Assembly: GCA_024222395.1 (NCBI GenBank)
Contig: JAAEPE010000556.1
Coordinates: forward strand, 1-64,000
Origin: Myxococcales bacterium
GTDB taxonomy: Bacteria; Myxococcota_A; Polyangia; Haliangiales; Haliangiaceae
Direction of reading: 5' to 3'
DNA: 64,000 nucleotides
Every line of letters begins with the position of its first letter. Position 1 is the stretch's first letter. The notes below the pieces were generated by a model, which made no database searches, was not told the DNA's origin, and was given only the letters and a program-made list of their open reading frames with translations. The position numbers and the translations under genes are program-made. This document shows positions 55,419 through 62,355 of this stretch, piece after piece.

Positions 55419-56045
55419 CTACGAGAGCCAGTAGTGCGCGGCTTTGCCGATGGAGTAGACACCGAATCCCAGGAGGAATAGGCCGATGATGCGATTGAGC
55501 AGCATCGCCTTGGCCTGCAGGAAGCGCTTGCCCCGATTGGCGAGAAAGGCGACGAAGCCAAACCATACGAAGGAACCAACGCCGATGCCGACGGCCGCGG
55601 CAATGCCATCCATTCTATCGACATCCGCCATCCACGTTCCGAAGAAGACGACCCACGCGAGTAGCGTGCTCGGATTGAAGACGATGAGAGCAAATCCCAG
55701 GGCGAGCCCACTCCAAAAATAGGCCTTGTTGCCAGCGTCGTCGTCCTCCGCTCGCGGCCCAGCGGGACGGGACCTGAGAATGAGAATGCCGTAGATGATG
55801 AGAGCGATGCCACTGAAGGCGTATAGGATCGGCGGAATGTGAGGCCTGGTTTTGACCAGTGGCCCAAACCATAGAATGCCGATGAGCGCGTAGAACATGT
55901 CGGCCAGAGCACCACCGAGCGAAACAGCTATTGCCCGTTTTAGATGGTGACGATACGCGGTGTCGATGACAGCAATATTGACCGGCCCAAGTGGTACGCC
56001 GGTTATCGCGCCACCGAAGGCGCCCATGGCAAAGAACTTCAGCAT
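55419..56045 (-). CDS. LysE-family transporter
   Basis: A 208-residue membrane protein with five to six helices. The N-terminus GGAITGVPLGPVNIAVIDTA matches the LysE/RhtB family (GxxxGPxxxxV), followed by SLGGALADMFYALIGILWFG and a central KAYFWSGLALGFALIVFNPS, which carries the usual FxxGxxxxxxNP motif. Such proteins export amino acids or related metabolites. It is divergent from the metallo-hydrolase gene with 44 bp between starts. Substrate is unknown. Confidence 0.85.
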   Translation of the reverse strand: MLKFFAMGAFGGAITGVPLGPVNIAVIDTAYRHHLKRAIAVSLGGALADMFYALIGILWFGPLVKTRPHIPPILYAFSGIALIIYGILILRSRPAGPRAEDDDAGNKAYFWSGLALGFALIVFNPSTLLAWVVFFGTWMADVDRMDGIAAAVGIGVGSFVWFGFVAFLANRGKRFLQAKAMLLNRIIGLFLLGFGVYSIGKAAHYWLS

Positions 56046-56089
56046 GCGCGCCTCAAGTTGGCTTCGCAGTCGCGTGGTATAGATCCGCC

Positions 56090-56875
56090 ATGCATGAGGC
56101 CGCTAGCACTCCCGAAACCCACGTTCTGTGGCTGGGACACGCAAGCGCCTTGGTCGCTTTTGGGGAAGACAGGTTTCTGATCGACCCGCTCGGCCGCAAA
56201 CGTGCAATGAGCGTGAGCCCGTACAGCACGATTCTGATTACTCACTCCCACGTCGATCATCTCAACCGGTGGACACTCTCCAAACTCGACAAGTCCGTCA
56301 AGCTCATCGTGCCAAAGGGGGCTGGGCCCATCGTGGAGAACCTGGGCTTTGCCGAGGTGCTCGAGGCCGAGCCCGGTGACCACTTTGCCTGCGGCGGCGT
56401 CGATGTCATTGCGGTAGAGACGCGACACGATAACGGCCGCTGGAAAAAGGCGGACAAGCCCATCTGTATTGGCTACATCTTGCAGAAGAACGGCATTGTG
56501 GTGCACCACGCCGGCGATGTCGATATGTCCACGTACGATGTCTTCGACACCATCGGCAGAGAGTTTAAGATCGACGCCACTTTGCTGCCTATCGGCGGCA
56601 TGTTGCCCCCCTGGTACTACGCGGCGAAGAAGGCCCGTCTCGACCGGGGCGTGCATATTTGCCCGGAGACGGCCCTCGGCATTGCGGAGCGGTTGGGGGC
56701 CAAGAGCCTGGTTCCTGTGCACTGGGGCACCCTCAATCTCAGGCTCTTTCACGGCGCTGCCGCCCCAAAGAACAAGCTCGAATCGATAGCAGAGAGTCGT
56801 GGCGTGAGTGAGCTGTTGCGGGTACTCAGCCATGGCGAAGCGTTAGATCTCAGAGCGCCCGGTGATGAAGAATAA
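56090..56875 (+). CDS. Metallo-beta-lactamase-fold hydrolase (UPF0173/RomA-like)
   Basis: A 261-residue MBL-fold protein. The metal motifs are THSHVDHL (residues about 54-61), TRHDNGRW, and HAGDVDMSTYDV, ending with VPVHWGTLNLR, which provides the last His. THSHVDHL and the HxDxS spacing resemble NAPE-PLD/RomA-type phosphodiesterases (UPF0173) rather than beta-lactamases. The ATG is chosen since the longer open frame upstream has no similarity and overlaps the divergent LysE gene. It converges with a small membrane gene, overlapping by 26 bp at their 3' ends. Confidence 0.85.
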   Translation: MHEAASTPETHVLWLGHASALVAFGEDRFLIDPLGRKRAMSVSPYSTILITHSHVDHLNRWTLSKLDKSVKLIVPKGAGPIVENLGFAEVLEAEPGDHFACGGVDVIAVETRHDNGRWKKADKPICIGYILQKNGIVVHHAGDVDMSTYDVFDTIGREFKIDATLLPIGGMLPPWYYAAKKARLDRGVHICPETALGIAERLGAKSLVPVHWGTLNLRLFHGAAAPKNKLESIAESRGVSELLRVLSHGEALDLRAPGDEE

Positions 56876-57059
56876 GACCGGCGACGCCGATCACCATGAT
56901 GACCAGGCCCATGACGCCGCCAAAGAACTCATCGTGGTTCTCTTTTCGCGTGCTCCATAGCCTGCGAATTAGATTGCCGTCCCAGATGGTCCAGATCACA
57001 GCGAGCCCGAGCACCATGAAGGTGCAGAACCAGAGAAAGACGGTATTGGAGACAATCAT
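56850..57059 (-). CDS. Small two-helix membrane protein
   Basis: A 69-residue protein with two helices (NTVFLWFCTFMVLGLAVIWT and VMGLVIMVIGVAGLILHH) joined by a charged loop (NLIRRLWSTRKENHDEFFGG). No family recognised. Its start overlaps the stop of the CDP-alcohol phosphatidyltransferase gene by 4 nt, so it is probably co-translated and may be an accessory of that enzyme; the overlap is seen, the role is inferred. Confidence 0.65.
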   Translation of the reverse strand: MIVSNTVFLWFCTFMVLGLAVIWTIWDGNLIRRLWSTRKENHDEFFGGVMGLVIMVIGVAGLILHHRAL

Positions 57060-57589
57060 GCGGGCACCGGATCAATGAGCATGCGCTTTAGGTCGTGAAC
57101 GAGAATGAAGAGCATCAGGCCAGCGCCCGCCCAGGCGTAGAATCCGGGGGCGATGCCGGCTGTGCCGAACCCCACTAGGTAGGCTAGGTAGCCCACGACT
57201 CGCTCCATGGCCCAGGAGCGGTAGTTCGTCGCCCGCCCAATCCGCTTGGCATAGATGACGCGACCCACGCTGTTGACTACGCCGAGACCGACAATCAGAA
57301 CGATGGGCAGCCAGGGGAAGTGACCGGCCCAGGCCAGGTAGGCCATCATGAAGCCGTAGCAAAGGGCGTCAGCGGCGGCGTCGAAGAATTCGCCGAAGCC
57401 TGAGCTGCACTCGAACTTGCGAGCCGCCATGCCGTCGAAGAGATCCATGAAGCCGCAGAGCATTGCCATGAGCAAAGCCATTTGCGGCTTGCCGGCCTCC
57501 ATGTACATGACAAAGGGCGGCAGCGTGAAGAAACGCGAGAATGTGATCGCGTTCGCCGGGTTAATTATGTCGCCCCCTACTCGGCCCAT
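57056..57589 (-). CDS. CDP-alcohol phosphatidyltransferase (second of pair)
   Basis: A 177-residue integral membrane enzyme. The catalytic motif DLFDGMAARKFECSSGFGEF, followed by FDAAAD, matches Dx2DGx2ARx8Gx3Dx3D. Six helices are predicted, with PANAITFSRFF at the N-terminus as in PssA/PgsA. It transfers a phosphatidyl group from a CDP-lipid to an alcohol (for example serine, glycerol phosphate or inositol phosphate), which cannot be told from sequence. It lies 3 nt after the partner gene below, and the pair shares the motif but little else. Confidence 0.9.
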   Translation of the reverse strand: MGRVGGDIINPANAITFSRFFTLPPFVMYMEAGKPQMALLMAMLCGFMDLFDGMAARKFECSSGFGEFFDAAADALCYGFMMAYLAWAGHFPWLPIVLIVGLGVVNSVGRVIYAKRIGRATNYRSWAMERVVGYLAYLVGFGTAGIAPGFYAWAGAGLMLFILVHDLKRMLIDPVPA

Positions 57590-57592
57590 ACT

Positions 57593-58267
57593 CTAGCTCT
57601 CAGTAACCTGCTGCTCGACGGCACCCGGGTCAACGTGCCGATAGCGCTGCCAAGCGAAGATGATGCGCTGAAAGAGCGAGAGGTGACTCATGATAGCCAC
57701 GGCCCATACGCCCGCGAGCAGAGGACGAAGGTCGCCGAGAATGGCAGTCCACAGAACCCCCATGCCGAAGTAGATGATGAACTCGGCGGAGCCAAAGAGC
57801 CCTACGACGTCGATGGGATGCCCAATCTTGCCCTGTTCGCGGAACAGGTCCTGCGGAGACTCGGCGTAGATGCTGAGTTTCGCGATAACGTTGGAGAGAG
57901 AGCCTGTGACTCCGAAGCCCAAGACGATGAGCACATGAGGGAAGTCAAAGCTCAGCTGCACACAAGCCCCAGCGTAAATAATGCCAAGCACCCAGCGATC
58001 GGTGACATCGTCCATAACGGCGCCAAACGTCGAGCGCTGGTTGAAGTTGCGCGCCTTATAGCCGTCGATGTGATCGATAAGGCCGCGGCCAAGCAGGAGC
58101 CCGAGGCCTGGCCACCACATGCCGTAGAGAAACAAGATCGAACACGCCAAGCCGACAAAGGCTCCAAGCAACGTCCAGTGATTGGCGTGCAGAGGCAGCT
58201 TGGTAATGGTTGAAACCAGCGGGTGCAGCACCTTGTCGAGCTGCTTGCGGAGCGCGAAGAGATTCAT
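57593..58267 (-). CDS. CDP-alcohol phosphatidyltransferase (first of pair)
   Basis: A 224-residue membrane enzyme of the same superfamily. DHIDGYKARNFNQRSTFGAV, followed by MDDVTD, is the full catalytic motif. The N-terminal helix region LPLHANHWTLLGAFVGLACS and several later helices fit the family. The substrate is uncertain; the two tandem genes may make different headgroups or act in sequence. Its ATG is 9 nt downstream of the aminotransferase stop, so all belong to one minus-strand unit. Confidence 0.9.
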   Translation of the reverse strand: MNLFALRKQLDKVLHPLVSTITKLPLHANHWTLLGAFVGLACSILFLYGMWWPGLGLLLGRGLIDHIDGYKARNFNQRSTFGAVMDDVTDRWVLGIIYAGACVQLSFDFPHVLIVLGFGVTGSLSNVIAKLSIYAESPQDLFREQGKIGHPIDVVGLFGSAEFIIYFGMGVLWTAILGDLRPLLAGVWAVAIMSHLSLFQRIIFAWQRYRHVDPGAVEQQVTES

Positions 58268-58276
58268 GAGCTAGCC

Positions 58277-59584
58277 CTATGCCTGGCTTCGAACGGTTTC
58301 GAAGGCACTCTGAAGACTAGCAACGAAGCGATCGAGCTCTGCGGACGTGACACATAGCGAGGGCTGAAGCCTGAGCACGTTGCCGTGCGGACCACTAACG
58401 GTAATGAGCATGCCATCGGCGTAGAGCGTGTCCTTGATTTTGACGACGAGTTCCTTGACCAGAACTTCTTTGCTCTCCACATCAGAGACAAGCTCAACAC
58501 CACCGAGCAGCCCTTTGAAGCGAATGTCGCCGACCCAAGGGTCTTTCAACGCGGCCACAGCTTCGGTGAAATACACGCCCATCTTGGCGGCGTTTTCGAC
58601 CATCTTCTCTTCTTCGAGAACACCGATAAGTGCGAGGCCAGAAGCTGCGGAGACTGCGTTTCCGGCAGAAGTAGGCGTCGTGCCGCCGTAGAAGCCATCG
58701 ACTAACTCATCAGAGGCGAGGACCGCAGCGAGAGAACCAACACCACCGGAAAGGCCCTTGCCTGCGGTGATGATGTCGGGCTGGAGCCCGTAATGCTCTG
58801 CCGCAAACATCGCACCGGTGCGACCAATGCCGGTCTGAATCTCGTCGAGGATGAGGTAGGCACCGTACTTCTTGCGAAGAGCGTCCATGCCATCCCACCA
58901 CGCCTGCGGTGGAATGATTCCACCGACGGCCTGAATTGGCTCGGCTATCACAGCAGCGATATTCGGATTGGCTTTGAAAGCATCCTCGGCCAACGTGAGA
59001 CACTCAGCGACGCATTCCTCCTCCGTCCCAGACGCGCGATAGCTGTACGGAATCGGCACTCGCACGAAGTTATCTTGCAGCTCGATTCCCGCTGTCTTTC
59101 GATACTTCTCCGCAGCACAGCCACCGAGCACTCCGAGAGAGAGCCCGTGGTAGGCGTTCTCGAAACTCATGATGTCACTCTTGCCGGTCTTCTGCCTAAC
59201 CATCTTGAGGGCGAACTCGTTCGATTCAGACCCACCAGTCGTGAAAAATACCCTGTGGACAGACTCTGGTGCGAGCTGGACCAGCTTCTCCGCGAGGTCC
59301 ACAACGGGCATGGTTGTGTGACGACCAGATACCTGCGTGATGCTCTGGAGCTGCTCCGTTGCGGCAGTGACGACCTTGGGGTGACAATGACCGGCCTGGT
59401 TTACGAAGTATCCCGACGTGAGGTCGAGAAACTCGGTGCCATAGGCGTCAGTGATTGTGCAGCCTTCGCCTTTGACAACGGGGACCGGCTCACCGGTACC
59501 GGTCCATGGCCGGATGACGAACTTCTCGTCGCGGGCCAGCATCTCGTCGGCGGCTACCTTCTTGGCGTCTTCTTGTGTGCTCAT
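58277..59584 (-). CDS. Class III PLP-dependent aminotransferase
   Basis: A 435-residue fold-type I enzyme. TEFLDLTSGYFVNQAGHCHP, FFTTGGSESNEFALKMVRQK, YHGLSLGVLGG, LILDEIQTGIGRTGAMFAAE and DIITAGKGLSGG (PLP Lys) follow the class III order; it is closest to GABA/ornithine/alanine-glyoxylate type members by motif. The ATG used starts MSTQEDAKKVAADE; a longer open frame upstream runs into the metallophosphoesterase gene and is rejected. It begins a minus-strand cluster with two CDP-alcohol transferases, so a headgroup amine role is conceivable but unproven. Confidence 0.88.
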   Translation of the reverse strand: MSTQEDAKKVAADEMLARDEKFVIRPWTGTGEPVPVVKGEGCTITDAYGTEFLDLTSGYFVNQAGHCHPKVVTAATEQLQSITQVSGRHTTMPVVDLAEKLVQLAPESVHRVFFTTGGSESNEFALKMVRQKTGKSDIMSFENAYHGLSLGVLGGCAAEKYRKTAGIELQDNFVRVPIPYSYRASGTEEECVAECLTLAEDAFKANPNIAAVIAEPIQAVGGIIPPQAWWDGMDALRKKYGAYLILDEIQTGIGRTGAMFAAEHYGLQPDIITAGKGLSGGVGSLAAVLASDELVDGFYGGTTPTSAGNAVSAASGLALIGVLEEEKMVENAAKMGVYFTEAVAALKDPWVGDIRFKGLLGGVELVSDVESKEVLVKELVVKIKDTLYADGMLITVSGPHGNVLRLQPSLCVTSAELDRFVASLQSAFETVRSQA

Positions 59585-59726
59585 GAGCTTGGGTTCCACT
59601 TTGGTCGGAATGAGGATGTTCGCGAGGGAGAGGGGTTCGAGATGGCTCGACGTCGCTCCCTGTGAGATATTGCCCCACCTTGCAAGGGCCGGCAGTCTAC
59701 AGAATGCCGCCACGAGTTTCGAGGGT

Positions 59727-60662
59727 TTATGCGCTTGCAGAGACAGATCCGCTAGCGCGAACGGTCTCTTCTTGGACGAAATGTTTGCCGGCCGGATCCC
59801 AGAGTCTGAGCTCTTCCCCGAGCATGGTTGGTCGCTTGCCTGCTTCGCAAGTGTCGGCAATCTCGTAGATTCTGTAGCGAGCCCGCTTGTGGGAAGCTCC
59901 ACCACCGGCGTCGTAAGTACCCGATTGTATGCCACGTACCGGCACGTCCCCGGTGGCCCCGGGCAAGCTGGCCGTGAGATCTAGGTGTTCGTGCCCGTGC
60001 AAGATTAGCTCAGCACCTACCTCTTCAAGCAATTTGTAGAGCTTTTCCCGATCTCGGAGGCCGCGAATCCTGGAATGAGCTCTGGGCTCTGCGGGTGAGT
60101 GGTGAATTGCGACAAGCCGTAGTGTGTCCTCAAGCTCCGGGGCGCAGAGCGCTGTGCGAAGCCGTTCGAGCTGCTCATCACCGACGACGCCGTAGGCTGT
60201 AAACCAAGGAGTCTGCAAACTGGTGGAGAGGCCGAGAATCGACACGGGACCTCGACGCCTGATGCAGGGCCATGTCTCATTTGATGCATGGGCTGAGTCG
60301 CTTGAGAAGAAGTCTTGAAAGTGCGTCCCAAAGTGCTTTGCGCCCTTCTGAACGTAGGCGTCGTGATTGCCGGGTATTACGGTGATTTGCTCGGGCGATA
60401 GCGAGAAGCGCCCGAAGAGCTCACGAGCAAATCGAAACTCTTGCTCCAGCGCCAGATTTGTGACGTCGCCGGTAACGAGGATGTGATCCACCTCTTGCTG
60501 ATTGAGGTCCTCAATCATCGCTTCAAAGATCTCTGATTGATGATGGCGGCCGCGATTGGTGAGCAGATTCAGCCCACCAATCCAGCGTTTATTTGCGAAG
60601 TCGAGGACTCCAGCACCCTCGAGACTGAGGAGGTGCAAGTCGGAACAATGCGCGAGTCTCAT
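59727..60662 (-). CDS. Calcineurin-like metallophosphoesterase
   Basis: A 311-residue enzyme. Metal motifs are complete: RLAHCSDLHLLSL (DxH), ILVTGDVTNLA (GDxx), VIPGNHDAYVQ (GNHD), VAIHHSPAEPRAH (H) and ILHGHEHLDL (GHxH). The family includes CpdA-type cyclic nucleotide phosphodiesterases and UDP-diacylglucosamine hydrolases; the DLHL start and GNHDAYV resemble CpdA, but the substrate is not settled. It lies 143 nt ahead of the aminotransferase and 28 nt after the upstream lipoprotein-like gene. Confidence 0.85.
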   Translation of the reverse strand: MRLAHCSDLHLLSLEGAGVLDFANKRWIGGLNLLTNRGRHHQSEIFEAMIEDLNQQEVDHILVTGDVTNLALEQEFRFARELFGRFSLSPEQITVIPGNHDAYVQKGAKHFGTHFQDFFSSDSAHASNETWPCIRRRGPVSILGLSTSLQTPWFTAYGVVGDEQLERLRTALCAPELEDTLRLVAIHHSPAEPRAHSRIRGLRDREKLYKLLEEVGAELILHGHEHLDLTASLPGATGDVPVRGIQSGTYDAGGGASHKRARYRIYEIADTCEAGKRPTMLGEELRLWDPAGKHFVQEETVRASGSVSASA

Positions 60663-60690
60663 TGCCCTAGTCTAGTGGCCAAGTCGGCGG

Positions 60691-61278
60691 CTAGAGCGAG
60701 AAACTCTCGACAAAGAGTGGCAACTCTCCGCCTTCGTGCGTTCGCAGGATCTGCAGACGCGAGCTTGCAGTGAAGACAGTCGCCTCGCAGCGGGTGCCCT
60801 CCCCTACTTCGAGAGCCTCATCCTGGTCCGCAAGATCGATTGTGCCCTTGTATGCGGTGAGCATCTGACCACGCTCCGAGAGATCAATGCGTAGTAGTTC
60901 GTTGGCGTCGCGCGCGACGGCGTGCACTTCGATGCCTGCGCCTGTGCTTCGCAGATTGAGCAAGGCGAGCTCATCTTCGAGAAGAACGAGACCATGAGGC
61001 TCTTGCAAGAGTGCCCCTCGACTTGTGACTCGGGCATGCATGAGCTGTAGTCGATCATCAGCGGCCGGGTAGCCCGCCCACACGATAGAGACATTGCCCG
61101 AGGTCTCGAGGCTAGCTGCGAGAGGACAGAGAACGACTGAGTCTTCTCCCGTCATTTGCAGAGCGCTTGAGCCTACGTCGACTTCTTCGTCGCCCTGGCC
61201 ATCCAGTTCAAGTCGGAGGCAAGACATCTGCAGCGTGATGATCGCCAGTATGGCGCCCGCTTTTGCATGAAGTCTCAT
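60691..61278 (-). CDS. Lipoprotein, unknown function
   Basis: A 195-residue protein. I start at the ATG giving MRLHAKAGAILAIITLQMSC with a lipobox; a longer open frame upstream lacks signal features. The body is beta-strand rich (SGNVSIVWAGYPAADDRLQL, GTIDLADQDEALEVGEGTRC, RLQILRTHEGGELPLFVESF), perhaps a beta-propeller fragment. Two Cys besides the lipobox. I do not recognise the family. Confidence 0.65.
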   Translation of the reverse strand: MRLHAKAGAILAIITLQMSCLRLELDGQGDEEVDVGSSALQMTGEDSVVLCPLAASLETSGNVSIVWAGYPAADDRLQLMHARVTSRGALLQEPHGLVLLEDELALLNLRSTGAGIEVHAVARDANELLRIDLSERGQMLTAYKGTIDLADQDEALEVGEGTRCEATVFTASSRLQILRTHEGGELPLFVESFSL

Positions 61279-61361
61279 AGTTGGGATGATTCTAGACGGA
61301 GCGAGGCAAAATGCAAGTAGGCCTAAGGGGACTTTAGCACAGCCGATCCTGAAGGGCTGCC

Positions 61362-61857
61362 ATGTTTGAGTGCCCAGCCTCTCAACTGCACAGCTCAGAG
61401 TGCGCACGCCTTGGCTATGCACTCCTGGGCTTAGTATCGATGACCCTAGGGATTATCGGCGCATTTTTGCCTGTAATGCCAACAACTTGCTTTCTGCTCC
61501 TGACCCTTTGGGCATTCTCGAGAAGCTCGCCTTCGCTACATGAGTGACTCTGGAATCACCCTCGATTTGGGCATCGCTGCGCCGCTGGCAAGAGCATCGC
61601 TGCATCCCTCTCGCGGCAAAGAGTCCCGCAGTGCTCTCGATGGTAGGCAGTATGACCTTTGTCTTGCTCTTTGCAGATCTCGGAGTGGTGGGCATTGCGG
61701 CCACTGCCAGCGTTCTATGGCTCGGAGCACTATTTGTCTTGCGCGCTCCGAGCTACCCGTCCGGGCGTCCCGAAGACTGTACTCGGCCGTTGGCCGCGGC
61801 TGCGATTGAAGCCCGTGCAAGCGAGCCATCGCCAGTGGCTCGCTCTACCAGCCACAA
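61362..61857 (+). pseudogene. DUF454 (YbaN-like) membrane protein, decayed
   Basis: The first frame reads [41 protein letters not shown], then TGA, then LWNHPRFG. That is the DUF454/YbaN pattern (GAFLPxxPTTPFLLL...FSRSSPxLH.WLxNHPRFG), in which the TGA replaces a Trp. Right after FG the frame shifts to LRRWQEHRCIP and ATASVLWLGALFVLRAPSYP, the C-terminal helix. So one nonsense and one frameshift change. It is directly followed by MITE half copy E, whose CTAG begins 2 nt after the end of the readable part. Confidence 0.8.
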
Positions 61858-61858
61858 C

Positions 61859-61940
61859 CTAGACCGCCGAGCGTAAACAATGATCGGTCTGATGGTCCTG
61901 CTTTCCCGATTGCAGCGTTGCTCATTTCGTCATTTGCCCC
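61859..61940 (+). mobile_element. MITE copy E (left half only, 82 bp)
   Basis: Matches the left half of copy A with no differences, then stops at the same central CCCC as copy B. From the next base on, a glgB fragment is in frame ([18 protein letters not shown]). So the breakpoint separates the element from a partly deleted neighbour gene. Confidence 0.92.
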
Positions 61941-62330
61941 GGGCGCTCGCTGTGGGCCTTCTCGGAGAATTACTGCCTGCCCCTCTCACACGACAAAGTC
62001 GTGCACGGCAAGGGCTCGCTTATGCTGCGCATGCCTGGAGATGAATGGCAGAAGTTCGCAAACCTCAGGCTTCTCTTCGGCACCATGTTCGGAACCCCTG
62101 GCAAGAATATGCTCTTCATGGGAACGCGGCCGGGCTATCGCCTCGGCGTGCCGGAGAAGGGGCGGTATCGGCGCCTATTGGATTCCGATGATGTGAGTTT
62201 TGGCGGAAGCGGCTACTCTGAGCAGGGTGATGTGAGTAGCGAGCCTGTCGCTTGCCACGGCAAGGGAGAGAGCATCGCAATGGATCTCGGACCGCTCTCT
62301 ATTAGCTTCTGGCTCTGCGAAAGCGCATAG
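61941..62330 (+). pseudogene. glgB: 1,4-alpha-glucan branching enzyme (GlgB) remnant
   Basis: About 129 codons. [20 protein letters not shown], then [37 protein letters not shown] match the GlgB catalytic region (SHDEVVHGKxSLL...[29 protein letters not shown]). It then jumps to [20 protein letters not shown], the C-terminal beta domain, with the intervening part of the barrel deleted. The N-terminus (CBM48, most of the barrel and catalytic Asp/Glu) is missing, cut at the MITE half copy. An ORF from a GTG at 62001 exists, but a functional enzyme is not possible. Confidence 0.85.
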
Positions 62331-62355
62331 GTTGCCTCGCGTGTATGCTCCCTGC

